A program made the translations under genes and the position numbers. Below the pieces are notes generated by a model that saw only the letters and a program-made list of their open reading frames with translations, was not told where the DNA came from and did no database searches. DNA of 64,000 bases from Limanda limanda (taxonomy: Eukaryota > Chordata > Actinopteri > Pleuronectiformes > Pleuronectidae). The DNA lies in contig NC_083648.1 in assembly GCF_963576545.1 (NCBI RefSeq), positions 21,067,654 to 21,131,653 of the forward strand. The letters are read 5' to 3'. Each line of letters begins with the position of its first letter. Positions within the stretch are counted from its first letter, which is position 1. Below are positions 30,963 through 43,300 of this stretch, one piece after another.

Positions 30963-32504
30963 ACACATTTAACACTGAATTTATTCATTGTGTCATTGAT
31001 TATCATCAGTGGCTGTGTGTGTGTGTGTGTTTGTGTGTGTGTGTGCGCGTGTCAAGAGGAGGAGCAGATGCAGAGAAGAACCCAGGTGTGTGTCCTCCCT
31101 TTCGCTTCTTTACACAGCACATCCTCTGATGGTGAGCAGGGGGGCTTTTCCCTGGAGCAGGTCCCTCTCCACAGTAAGTGAGGCACATACATCCTCTTTA
31201 TATTTTCCTGTGGCTCTGCCTGCTTTTTCAAGTTGCACCTTTAGTCCACACCTGGGTCTAAGCGTTAAAGCTTAAGTTAAATTCTTGGCTTCTGTTTTAC
31301 CTCACCTTAGGTTTTACTCTGTTAAATCTCTGATTCTCTCAGGACAGTGCTGAACGACCTGTTTGCGTTTTTGTTGCGCACTTATTCACATTATTGTAAT
31401 TTAAATCTTGATGTGGATGCTCTGGCACACATGGATGTAATTCTGTATTTTCTTCTCGTTCTATACCATACTTTGGTATTTTCCGTAAAGATACTTAGTG
31501 CAGACCCTGAATATTACCAATGAAACCTAAGGGAGCTCTGATTCCAGTCTTCAACTTCTCTATCCTTGCCTTGTCAAATATTGCATTATCCAGTGCTTTA
31601 GAAAAGGACAATTAAAAAGCAATACTGTTTAACTGATGGTTTGCTTTGTGGGAATTTATTTCGCTGCTTTGAACAAAGCAAATATTGATGTAAGGCTAAC
31701 ATCCCTGTAACTGTTTAATAAAGCAATAAAATCTTAAGCCTCTTTAGTCAGAGACCTATAAGTACTGTCTTCAGGCTAAATGCTAGCATGCTCACAGGTG
31801 CAAAATAAACATGCTGGTGTTTAGTAGCTTCATGGTTCAATGTCTAAGCTGTAAGGCCCGACAAAATATTGTTTGAATTATTTATAAAAACGTAAATATG
31901 TCTGATATGTAAATATGTCTGAAAATACATATTAACATGAATTCTACAAAGTCATGTCAAAGAGTTGGTTAATTCTTAAAAAAAAAACAACTAAGCATAA
32001 TCAAAGCTACCCATGATTCCTCCTGCAATCATATGAGCTGGCTAACCTACATCTCTCTGCAGCACCTATTCATAACGTAAAGCTACTGTCTTATTAAAAC
32101 AAATTACTAGTTAGTTGTTTATTTAAGGATATTATTTGGTTAAGGCTGCAGCCTGAGGCTGATTTGGCCTTGACAACTTCCTTCCCTCCCAGGAGAGACA
32201 TGTTGTGTGTCACTCTCCAGGGCCGGACATCTCACTAAGGCAGGAGGAGTAAAGGTCTGACAGTAAATATTATTTTTATAACAAGGTATGTTTTCACATG
32301 AAACTATAAGCTATCCTACATGGTACTGTAGGCACAGTTTAACACGGCACACAATATAGTACAGCATATGTAATAGGTCAGAAGAACGATGAAGACCAGT
32401 GTTTTAGGGGAAATAAAGACATAGTTCTGTTGCTGTTAGCTTGAGTGGCTGTCGTGAGTTATTGTTTTCCAGAGAAAGATCCTTAAAGACCAATTATGTG
32501 TCGG

Positions 32505-32780
32505 TCTTATCTGTCAATCATGACATTTCAGCACGTTTTATTTCGAATAACTTATTCAAACCAAACTTACCAGAAAAATAACTACTTGAATCAGTGTGAC
32601 AAGAACTGTAGCTGAAATCAATTTATTTGACTTGTACTTAGGAATTTTTAATTTCCATAACCCATTCATTAACATAGAGGAGGTTTTAGTTCAATACTGC
32701 AGCCAGCCTCTTCACTTTTGGGGAGCTGTCACATCATGTCTTATATTCTATGGAAAAAGCATCACTGTCTTGCTGAGGTG
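32505..32780 (+). repeat. dispersed teleost repeat, second copy of the 28326 family
   Basis: It shares CTGTCAATCATGACATTTCA, AATAACTTATTCAAACCAAA and CTTACCAGAAAAATAACTAC with the 28326 copy, and continues into a segment ending CAGCCTCTTCACTTTTGGGG. Confidence 0.6.
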
Positions 32781-33728
32781 CTGAGCCATCGCAAGCTACC
32801 ATAGCAGCTTCTTTATAATGAACAGAAATGGATACCATTCCTCTAAAAAATTCATATACTCATTTGGAGTTTTGATGATAATTACGGCATGTCAAGAATC
32901 TGAGTGTGAAGAGCATATGATTCACTGTATGTTTATCCATCAAATCATTTCATAACCAGAGCGTTTTCCATGGAAGCATCTGCTTCCCTTATGTTTCTCC
33001 AGACACTTTTCAGCCTTTTCTTTTTTGTCATCCATCTGTATTTCCAGATTAAATTTGTGTCGTACGTAATTCGGATGTCTCCTTCTGCTCTCTGTTTCCC
33101 TCTGCAAGCTACAGTCTGGATTGATTTTCATGCCACAGAAAAATCCGTACTGTAGCTCAGGAGTGAGAATAGTTGGACTGAAAACAGCCCAGAGCCACTC
33201 ACAACTTCTAAATCAGTAAATCAGTTCAGCACGAGGTCAATGTGTCTAAAATTAAACACAATTAGTTTAGCCTTGTGCTGCTAATCTCATATCTCAGTAC
33301 CTCCCATCACTTGGGTTCTTGGCTGTCTCTCCTTATTTGACACGTCTTTCCCTTTTAGCTCTTTTCCACTGCTTCTGCTCTTCACTCCTCATCCAGCTGC
33401 TTTTGTACTAATGAAACTAGATTGACAACATGCATACAAATACAATGGAGCTCTGTTAGGATGTTATAATGTGCTAAATAAAACTCAATAAGGCTGGAAT
33501 TAGGCTACTCATTCATTTTTTCCCCTCAATAAAATAATTCCTCTTGTGATCGCATTCATATAAGACCCCTATTCACTGCAGGAAATGATTAGCTAGAGTG
33601 GACTGTGAAAAAACACACAAAGCTGCCTTGCTGACCTTTTCTATGTTGTGCAAATCTCACATAATCATCCGAGCCCGAAGATGAAATTTGTAAAAGGATT
33701 TTAAGTTTGAGTGAGATGCTGCACGAAG

Positions 33729-33786
33729 GGGACAGATGGATGAAAGAATGAACAAATGCTTGTTCATTTGTTCGTCCATCTGTCCC
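33729..33786. repeat. imperfect 27-bp inverted repeat, 4-base loop
   Basis: GGGACAGATGGATGAAAG at 33729 onward pairs with the segment ending TCCATCTGTCCC at 33786, with only a few mismatches and the loop ATGC. Confidence 0.9.
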
Positions 33787-34321
33787 TCACACAAACAATA
33801 TCGCGGATAGAGTTCATCAGATTTTTGATAAATTGGGAGTTATGACGCATCCCACCACTACGCTCCATCATTTCCAAATGACTTTGATACGGCTGAAACT
33901 AATATATAATATAGTCAAAGATAATTAAGAAGAATGTCTCAGAAAATTTGTTTTATTAAAATTGTAAAGACTGGACCACAAAAACCATGAAATATGTAAC
34001 TGCAAAGACAGTTGTCATATATCATTAAATAGCTGTTTTTATGCCTAATCTTAAAATATGGATGTAGGAATATGCTAAATGCTAAAATATGTATTATTTT
34101 ATCAGTATACAACAGCTGCATGTAATCTATGTTGAGGTGAGCATTCAATGCAACATCTAAAGAATAAACTTCAGAATTTAATAATGAATCAAAATTGACT
34201 TGACTTTTGACATTGACTTTGGTTTAAATCAAGCAGAACTCGGGGGAAATCCTTTCTGATATATGGATACAGAAAGAAAGAACCTATAAATGACCTATTT
34301 CACATTTTGACCTCTACTAAG

Positions 34322-34660
34322 CAGGTTATGTTTTCTTCTGTGTTTGTTTGTCAGCGTCATTACGCAAAAGCTATTCCACTGATTTCCAAGAAATTTTGTG
34401 GAGGGGTGAGACAGCTTACATTTAGGTGCAGGTCCGGATCAGGGGTCAGATAGAACCTTTCTCCACATTGCCATTGATTTCTCAAACAATAAATCATGGG
34501 TCTTGATGAAAGTGTCAAGTATGCTTAGAAGACTGATATTTAGAGTGTGTGCAATTTGAAGCAGATCCAAATAAAAATCCAGATCTGGTGAATATAATAT
34601 GTGGATTCATAAGTGGACTATTGTTGGTTGGTTGTGCTCAACTGAGTGTCCTTCTGGTTC
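34322..34660 (+). repeat. dispersed teleost repeat, family with GGTTATGTTTTC head
   Basis: It opens CAGGTTATGTTTTCTTCTGT, includes TTCCAAGAAATTTTGTGGAG and GTGTGCAATTTGAAGCAGAT, and ends near CTGAGTGTCCTTCTGGTTC. Related pieces occur at 15530 (-), 36940 (-) and 53440 (+). Confidence 0.65.
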
Positions 34661-36059
34661 TTTATGTTAACCAGGATACACTGTGTTATTTGTATTAATT
34701 AAACCTACCAACACCTCTAACTGAGTTTAACAGGTGTTGGTAGTGCGTTTTTTATTTTAGGTAGAACAACATCAGCTCTTACTGCCTGCTTCTTGTCTTT
34801 ATGCTGAGCTAGGCTCACTCCAGATGCATGATCAATACACACACACACACACAGCAGTTCGATATCAATTTTCTCGTCTAGGACTTTGAAATAAACAAAT
34901 AAGCAGATTTCCTAAAGTGTTCAATGCTTACTTTATGTGGCAAATTCAAAAATGGATGAAGTCTGCATGTCTCACAGGGTGTTTGAAAGAGCTTTTATTT
35001 TAATCTGCCATCAAAGGGCTGTGGTTTGTTTTCTTCAGGATGTTCAAGAGGCTGAATCGATCCACGAAGCCATCCCAAATTCAATTGGGGTTAAAGGATG
35101 AAGGCAAATGTTGGACTTTCTGCACAGACATTGAAGTAAAATCAATTTTTCAGGGAGACTTCCCGAATGTCAGTGCGTAGGTAGCCGTGTCATCGCTTCA
35201 ACAGCAAATAAGTGGCGTGTTTACTTATGGGGATAAGTGGTTTGTTTACTTGCAGCGCTCTGGTCAACTGACTGCTATTTAAAAATGTTTTACCAAAGAC
35301 TGCACTTCTATCCTCTGCACAAATACCCCATGTGTGTCTGTGTGTGTGTGCGTGTGTGTGTTTGTGTGTTGTTTATCCCCCGGGGAACAAACACGCTCCC
35401 TTCCTGTTTGTCTGTGCCATGCGCTTGCCGAGGCGAGGTGTCTTGTGTATGTCGTGATGCGGTCGAACTGCTGATGTAACCGAGGGTTTGTTGCTGAAGT
35501 CTCATGAGAGGGAAGGAGCGGGGACTGGACCGTCTCATCTGAATCATCAGGCCTGTCAGTCACAGGGAAAGGCCTGGTGAGCTCTGTAATGCAGGTGGCA
35601 CAGGGGGAGAGGCAGACATTATAAACATGAATAATACATGGTAGATAAGATGACTATTAGAACTAGTTTTCAAAATGACCATTACTCTACGTATCTTTCT
35701 AAATTCTCTACCTCACTCTCACAATTGTTGGTAATTCTCCTCCACTTAAAATATCCTTTTCTCTATTATGCATTCGGTTTCCCATCATCGTTCCTGTCTC
35801 ATCTCGTTTGTAATTTCCCACTTTTTTACTGAAATGATCTCCTCTTATCCCCGACATGACCTCCTGCTCATTTATTTCCCGTATCTAGCCTTTCTCTCTT
35901 CATCCGCAATCCTATTTGGTGGAATTACTCCAATTTTTTGGTTGAAATTCTTAAGCATTAAATCGACCCACCGTCTCTTGTATTTTCTCAACTGTCCTCA
36001 ATTTCTAAATGTGTCTTTTACCCCTGTCTTTTATGTGCTGCTAGAGCCTCATCTTTACC

Positions 36060-36466
36060 ATGCCTGCCATTGTCAACCTCCTCTTCAACGTTGTCTCCAC
36101 CAACACCACCATCTCCTTCACTGTGGTGCTTCCCATGGTCAGCCTGATCTCTCTCTTGGTGGGGGTCGGAGGTCACCTCTTGCTGTGGCTGGTGCTGGTG
36201 AGGAACCCACGCACTCGCTCCAAGCCGAGCTCCGTCCTGCTCCTCAACCTCAGCCTGGCAGACCTGGGCGCCTTGCTTACCCTGCCCTGTGTGCTTCTGA
36301 GCGCTAGTTTCCAGAACTGGCAACTGGGAGGCGGGACCTGCGTCCTTCTGGGGTTCATGACTTCGGTCACAGTGGGAGTGGAGATCTTCAGCCTGGCAGC
36401 GTTGTCAGTGCTGCGGTATCGTATTGTTGCCCCGAGGACGAGACCGCCGGCTAGTCTGACACAAGT
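36060..36466 (+). CDS. GPCR coding exon 1: N-terminus to helix 3 end
   Basis: It encodes residues 1-135 and two bases of Val136: helices 1 (about 20-47), 2 (57-80) and 3 (92-120). The acceptor TGCTAG lies at 36040-36045. The donor is GT/GTGAGT. The phase fits exon 2 exactly. Confidence 0.83.
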
Positions 36467-37988
36467 GTGAGTATCATGGGGGGAGCAGAGGTGTGTTTGT
36501 GAAAGTCTGATGAAACACCTAAAGTAGTCACCTCAAAAATATCCGTTGACCCATGGCTGACAATACTTCCCACAAATGCATTGTATACTCCTTTTGAAGT
36601 ATGTTCTCTAAAAAGATTTACGTACTCATTATTTGGTAAAGTTGAATAAGTCTCAACAGACATATTTTCAGTTTAGTCTTTTTTAATGAATTTGTCATAA
36701 TAAAAAACTAATATAGCCCCAGCCTTGTAGTTTAAAGCTGCTTTAATCAATTTGTTTTATTTACAATTGATGGAGTGATTATCTATAATGGGAAAGTGTC
36801 ACCGGTAACATGACCGGAACAGAAACACTCCTACTCTGCAGTTTTCTGCAGCTGTTTAAAGCACAGACTCATAGATATCAATCCCCTTAATATAGCTGTT
36901 TAAAAAAATCTCACAATGTTGCAGAAAGTGATATCTTGGATCCGCCCCCTGATCTGAATCCGCAGCAGAATTAAATGGGTTCCATACCGCACTTGGTAAT
37001 TCACCCGGTCTCTCATTTTGTACAGTTTCTAACTAACAGACTAACAATCCAACACTGAAGTAAAGGTAACCTCCTTGGTGGAGGTAACCGAAAAAAACTA
37101 AATAGGTCTGATAATGCATTGCACATAACCTGACAAGGACCAAAACATGAGCTGTGTCCCAAATCAGTGGTTGCATCCTTCGGGGTCTTTGATCTACTGA
37201 GACTTCGAAGGCTGAACCGAAATGAGTAGGTTTGAGGTGATCCTCCGGCACAATAAATAAACTTGTACTCTGTCTACCTCTCCCATAGATTATGCACTGT
37301 GATAGCCATTTGGCTGGTCTCAGTAACCATGGCGTTACCCAAGGTGACCTACATCGACTTTAATGGCGGTTGCACGTGGTTAGCCGATCAAGACGAGTGG
37401 CTGTTATTCCTGGTTCCTGCCTTCCTGGTTTATTATGTGGCCCCCCTCCTCTGTATCGCCATCAACTGCGGCCTCATCATCTCTCACCTCCACGGCTGCA
37501 GGGGGACCCTTGCCGCAGACCGCCGCAACAAGAAAGCTACAGCTCTGCTGATTGGTTCAACACTGGTTTTTGCCATTAGTTGGTTTCCTTACTACACGAT
37601 TGAATTTGTCAATGTTATGTCTTCTCGCGTTAGCTCTGCGGCCTCTCCTGTTGGCACATTTGTGCCTACGGTTCCTTCAAATTTGTCTCCATCACATGGG
37701 CCGAATGAGGAGATGAGAGTTTCCTTGTTGTGGGAGGTGGCCTCCCTGGCGGCCATTTTGCTTGTGTGTCTGGCACCGTGCTGGAACCCACCGCTGTACT
37801 TCCTGTTGTCACGTCCAGCAGTACGTCAGCTGCGGATGCTACTGCCTTCCTTCTTCCATAAGCACTTGAGAAAAAAACCTGTACAGCCCTGGCGTATTGC
37901 TCCTGCCCCTCCTCCATGCCTGACACACCCTCAGCCTCCGGCACACTCTCTCACTCACCAAACTCTGACACACAGATTGACTCAGTAA
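36060..37988 (+). CDS. class A (rhodopsin-like) GPCR, probably peptide/galanin-receptor-like; two coding exons
   Basis: The spliced product is a 368-residue seven-helix plasma membrane receptor. Visible marks are an N-glycosylation site at Asn15, the helix 2 motif NLSLADL with Asp68, helix 3 Cys94 paired with Cys164 of the second outer loop, helix 4 Trp144, helix 6 SWFPYY with Pro236, and NPPLY at 302-306. The helix 3 end reads SVLRYRIV, so the Asp of DRY is Leu118. The helix 6 motif has Ser in place of Cys. The third outer loop (about 243-280) is unusually long. The start ATG has ACC before it and lies 15 bases into an exon, so a noncoding 5' exon probably exists upstream. The overall look recalls galanin/GPR151-type receptors, but I cannot name the orthologue. 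Both neighbours are on the same strand. Confidence 0.82.
36467..37288. other. GPCR intron with repeat fragment
   Basis: It holds a - strand fragment of a fish dispersed repeat at about 36940-37092 (GATCTGAATCCGCAGCAG, then TAACCTCCTTGGTGGAGGTA). Nothing else was seen. Confidence 0.7.
37289..37988 (+). CDS. GPCR coding exon 2: helices 4-7 and tail
   Basis: It encodes LCTVIAIWLVSVTMALPK to the stop TAA at 37986-37988: helix 4 (137-155), helix 5 (173-202), helix 6 (218-242), helix 7 (284-310) and a Pro/His/Thr-rich tail. The acceptor is CCCATAG. Confidence 0.83.
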
Positions 37989-38065
37989 GGTTTGTACACA
38001 CTAATGTGTTCAATAACAATTCCCCCTTGACAAACAACCTGCATCTCAAGAAAAGGTCTATTATA

Positions 38066-39649
38066 CAGTACTGTGCAAAAGTTTTAGGCAGGTGTGAAAG
38101 AATGCTGTAAACTAAGAATCCTTTTAAAAAATGGAAGAGTTAACAGTTTATTTTCATCGATTAACAAAATGCAAAGTGAGCGAACAAAAGAAAAATCGAA
38201 ATCAAATCAATATTTGATGTTAATACCCTTTGCCTTCAAACCAGCATCAATTTGTCTAGGTACACTTGCACAAAGTCAGGGATTTTGTAGGATTATAGTC
38301 AGGTGTATGATCAACCAAATATACCAAACAGATACTAATGATCATCAATTTCACATGTAGGTTGAAACATAGTCATTAACTGAAACAGTAACAGCTGTGT
38401 AGGAGGCTTAAAACTGGGTGAGGAACAGCCAAGCTACGCTACCAATGTGAGGTTGTGAAAGACAGTTTGATGTCACAGATCATACATCACGGCAAGCCTG
38501 AGCACAACAACAAGACACAAGGTAGTTATACTGCGTCAGCAAGGTCTCTCCCAGACAAAGATTTCAAAGCAGACTCGGGTTTCCAGATGTGCTGTTCAAG
38601 CTCTTTTGAAGAAGCACAAAGAAACTGGCAACGTTGAGGATCATAGACGCAGTGGTCGGCCAAGGAAACTTAGTGCAGCAGATGAAAAATTCATCAAGCT
38701 TATTTCCCTTCGAAATCGAAAGATGTCCAGCAGTGCCATCAGCTCAGAACTGGCAGAGACCAGTGGGACCCATGTACACCCATCTACTGTCCGGACAAGT
38801 CTGATCAGATTTGGTCTTCATGGAAGAGTTGCAGCCAAAAAGCCTCCGACATGGAAACAAGGCCAAGCGACTCAACTATGCACGAAAACATAGGAACTGG
38901 GGTGCAGAAAAATGGCAGCAGGGGCTCTGGACTGATGAGTCAAAAGTTGAAATATTTGGCTGTAGAAGAAGGCAGTTGTTCGCTGAAGGGCTTGAAAGCG
39001 GTACAATAATGAGTGTCTGCAGGCAACAGTGAAGCATGGTGGAGGTTCCTTGCAAGTTTTTGGCTGCATTTCTGCAAATAGAGTTGGAGATTTGGTCAGG
39101 ATTAATGGTTACTCAATGCTGAGAAATACAGGCAGATACTTATCCTATCCATCATGCAATACCATCAGGGAGGCGTATGATTGGCACCAAATTTATTCTG
39201 CAGCAGGACAACGACCCCAAACATACGGCCAATGTCATTAAGAACTATCTTTAGCGTAAAGAAGAACAAGAAGTCCTGGAAGTGATGGTATGGCCCCCAC
39301 AGAACCCTGATCTCAACATCCTCGAATCTGTCTGGGATTACATGAAGAGACAGAAGGATTTGAGGAAGCCTACATCCACAGAACATCTGTGGTTAGTTCT
39401 CCAAGATGTTTGGAACAACCTACCAGCCGAGTTCCTTTAAAAACTGTGTGCAAGTCTACTAGACGAATTGATGCTGTTTTGAAGGCAAAGGGTGGTCACA
39501 CCAAATATTGATTTGATTTAGATTTCTATTCTGTTCATTCACTGCATTTTGTTAATTGATGAAAATAAACTGTTAACACTTCCATTTTTGAAAGCATTCT
39601 TAGTTTACAGCATTTTTTCACACGTGCCTAAAACTTTTGCACAGTACTG
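38066..39649 (+). mobile_element. Tc1/mariner-type DNA transposon with long terminal inverted repeats
   Basis: The ends are CAGTACTGTGCAAAAGTTTT and its reverse complement, flanked by the TA target duplication at 38064-38065 and 39650-39651. The inverted repeats run on for about 210 bp with scattered mismatches (left to about 38285, right from about 39437). The length of 1584 bp is normal for the group. An internal transposase gene is broken. It sits just after the GPCR stop codon. Confidence 0.93.
38590..39515 (+). pseudogene. broken Tc1-type DD34E transposase
   Basis: Segments of a Tc1 transposase appear in order but in different frames: a helix-turn-helix part with RSGRPRKLSAADEKF (from about 38645), WTDESKVEIFG (first catalytic Asp, near 38930), QQDNDPKHTANV (second Asp, near 39203) and PDLNILESVWDYMK (catalytic Glu, near 39308). 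Frame changes and in-frame stops separate them. The enzyme would not be made, though the catalytic residues are still readable. Confidence 0.88.
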
Positions 39650-39719
39650 TATATATCACAACATGCTTTGTATACACATCCCATTGAACTCTTAGCCACC
39701 TCCTGTTTGCTTTTGTAAC

Positions 39720-39960
39720 ATTCAACTCAATTTTATTTGTATATCACCAAATCACAACATAGGCGTTATCTCAAGGCATTCTACATAGTAAGGCCAAGAC
39801 CCGACAAAATTATAGAGAAACTCAACAGTTCCCACAATTAACAAACATGGGGTGATTGCAGAGAGAAAAACATCATTTGAACTGGAAGAAACTTCCCACA
39901 GAACCAGACTCAAAGTAGGCGGCCATCTGCCTCGACTGGCTTGGGTGAGGGGAGGAAAAT
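39720..39960 (+). repeat. dispersed teleost repeat (CAATTTTATTTGTATA family)
   Basis: It has TCAATTTTATTTGTATATCA, CACCAAATCACAACATAGGC, GGAAGAAACTTCCCACAGAA and GGCGGCCATCTGCCTCGACT, in the order of an abundant fish interspersed repeat. A GGGGAGAGAA-type purine minisatellite follows to about 40060. Confidence 0.7.
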
Positions 39961-40215
39961 GGGGAAGAGAAGAGAGGTGGGTGGAAAAGAGGGGAGAGAA
40001 CAGGGGAGAGAAGAGGGGAGAGAAGAGGGAATGGCAGGGCAGGAGAGGAGAGAGAGAAGAGGAAGCATTATATTTAAACTCTATCGGACTTGTTGTTAAT
40101 GATGATGAAAATGAATAATTGATATTTATAGATACATTGATGTTATTGATGATAGCAGCACCAGGCAATAATAATCATAATAATAATGAAAACAATAATT
40201 GTTATCATTATCATT

Positions 40216-40315
<100 letters not shown>

Positions 40316-43300
40316 ACAGTGGTTGAGCTCTCCGACAGATGAAAGTGTATAATAAACAGAATGCATCATGTGCCATAAAAACACAAGGTTTATATTCCTC
40401 ATCCCAATGCCAGAGTCACTAAGCAACTCCCTGTCCTGGCAGTGGGAAGCTTTCAGAGGAGGACAGCTGCGAAACTGGGAGGATTTTTACAGACAAACAA
40501 AGCAGTTTCTCTCTTTATATCAAAGTGCACATCCTCATTTTGAAAATCCAGGTCACTGAACTTAGATGTCTCCAGACCTCCCACGTGGGACCTGAACCTG
40601 CAGTCTTAACGGCCTTTCTCAGGGACTGTTGGGTGCCTGCTGAGCCCACACTGACTCACATAACCCATCCAAGCAAACACAAACCTTAGTATGACATGAA
40701 GCATGTGCACAGTGCTGCCGGTGTTAAGAAACCTTCCCAGGACATCCTTACATTACATGTAGTCAATTAAAACAACAAATACAACCTTGTAACCTCATTA
40801 CTCAGCCACGTGACACGGTTAAAACACAATGTATCACCGGGCTCACTGTAAAGCTCCTTGTAAATCTCTTGGCTGCAGCATTATCTAAATTCAATGTCAT
40901 CTCTATAACCTTGTGAAACGAGGCCTGTCTTGTCTTATGAGGAGCATCAATAAAAATGTACCTGTTACGTTCTGAGCTTGAATGTGGGAAAGCGCTTATT
41001 AAATTGTGATTTGACACAAAGAATCACACCAAAAGATGACTGCATGGGGGAAATGACTTCTCAGCAAGTGGAGCAAATTTACATCCCAAGTAGTTTGATA
41101 TCACAATGTAAAGGCCATGTCATGTACTTGCAGTGGTCAGGAGCTTTGTTTGACAAATTGACCGGGGGCGTGTAATTGGGTTTTTGTTGTCAGGCTATTC
41201 ATACTGAGAGATGTAAAGCAGAGATTTAAATATATTGGGGCATTGGAATCCCTTACGATGTCCTGGAATATAATCTAATGGGTTTCTTTTGCAGCTGCAT
41301 CAAAAACATCTTAATATAATTTAACATATTAATCTGTAACACACACTGACATTTTAACCTGATATAAACACACCTACTTTACTTTGTAAAAACGTTGTAA
41401 AACAATTTTCTGCAGTGAAGATTTTATATTCAATTTTTTTCATAAAATTAATCTGAATTTGTTTCATTACTCTTCAGATGTGTGGTTTATATGTTAGTTT
41501 GGATGATTTACTGGGGTGCTGTTGTTTTTTCATACATTCTTTTGTTGTCTCTTTAAATTAAAATCTTCAAATTAATAATCTATAATATTTATGAATCCCA
41601 GTTTAAAGTGAACCCATATCAAAGCCCGACGCATCCAACCTACTGAATTGCATTAGTGGACACCAGACAGTGAATTTCTTTGGATTATGAATTGTATCAT
41701 TTTACTCTGACTCTGACGATTTCTATTACCTCTTATAAAAATTGTTTTAAACTTTGCTTTCTGATTTTATTTTGTTTGATGTGCCTGCACAGCACCTTGA
41801 ATCTACCTCTGTACTAAATGTGCTTTTTAAAATATAACTGCCTTGCTTTGCCTTGAACAGGTGTATATGATGTCATGGGTCATTTTAAAATAATATATTT
41901 TCAAACACAAACACCAAGGAAAGACAGAGATGTGTTAAATAATCCAAGTTAATTTGGACAGAAATATATTTTTGTTGCTAAACCTTGCAGCTTCTTTTAC
42001 AAAGACACAGGGCAGTATCTTCTCTTTGTATCTATGTGGGTTTTAATGCAAGGATTTGATCTTAAAAATAAATAAATGGCATTTGGTAAAGGAACAAATA
42101 TTGACTATACTTAGTAACAGTTGGCCAAAACATCTGCTTGCATAATCCATTTTCACGCTCACAAGTGATATTCACCCACCATGTCATATTTAATTACACT
42201 GGATGGGAAGGTCATTCAAATCCAGCTGTGCCATTATCTGCTGTAGATCTGTGGATGGTTGGGATGTGATGACAATAAATCCATAGAGTACTCTCTCACC
42301 TTGCATGGGTCGTCTTATTGGCCCCTAAGAAACCTTTTGGTTTACCCTTTGACCGCCTGATCTCTCCCAGACTGCACCGCTCCACATTCTTATGACTGAA
42401 TGCTTCCATTGGCAGGGAGAAGGCCTATCCGCGTCGATACCGTCTTGGTGGCTAATGACGGCGCTTATCTGTGTCATCTGTCTGTGCTGTGATCCTCTCA
42501 CACAGTGCCGAGCAGCAGCGAGCGTGGATGTCCTGATGAGACTTAATTACGTCTACAGATCAGTGAAAGCTTAAAATTTAAGTCACGCTCAGCAGGCCCA
42601 TTGAGAGGATCCTTCCCACTTCCATTCAGTGTGTTTAGTGCAGCCCTGCCGACGTGTCTGGAGGCCTGATGTACTTTTGAAAATACTCAGCGAAGAGCGG
42701 CAGTGAGTAGAAAGGGCTGCAGTGTGAGAATGAGAGAAGATTAATATCTCAGGGCTTCAGGAGATGGGTATTACGATGGAAGAGACTTCATCATCCGGAT
42801 CAGCGTTTTGGAGACGTGTTGATTCGGGTGTGACAGGCCTTTACCACGATGGCCTTCAAAGGATGTCAGGACATTCACTGTCATTTAACAGTACTTACGT
42901 CCCACAGGGTGGATCTGTTTAAGGCAAAGAGCTATGAGCATCCAGGTTTGACTTTACACCAGTGCTTACAGTCCCCTTGATGGGCATTTTGGAGAGGAAT
43001 GGTCTGAAATGAAAACGAGAAATAAGACAAAAAGAATAAAAGCTTTTACCAGGTAACAAAAACATAAAAAATGTGATATTTAACAAACATCATCAACAGC
43101 CTGATCACCAAGAAGGCCATCCGTACAAGCGTGTTTAGTGTTCCTTAAGATTTGATGGTGAGTTTAATTGTAAGAACTGTAGGAAAGGAATGGGCTGAGA
43201 TATCACGTGTAAAGCACCAAAATTGTCATACAGTTCCTTTTTGTTATTTTCCACACCTCAGAAAGATGAAGAGCCACAGAGTGGAGAGTGCCAAGTAGTG

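Larger units (their letters stand above)
26346..36045. other. intergenic region, carmil to GPCR
   Basis: No convincing coding exon was found in 9.7 kb. It contains dispersed repeats (26450, 28326, 32505, 34322), a decayed element near 30590-30962, hairpins at 30803 and 33729, and GT runs near 31013 and 35336. The stretch 27180-27560 looks unique. A 5' noncoding exon of the GPCR may lie near its 3' end, but I could not place it. Confidence 0.65.

Noticed and set aside
35768..36307. 179-codon + strand ORF
   Set aside because: It overlaps the GPCR exon in another frame; only the frame starting at 36060 shows seven-helix motifs.
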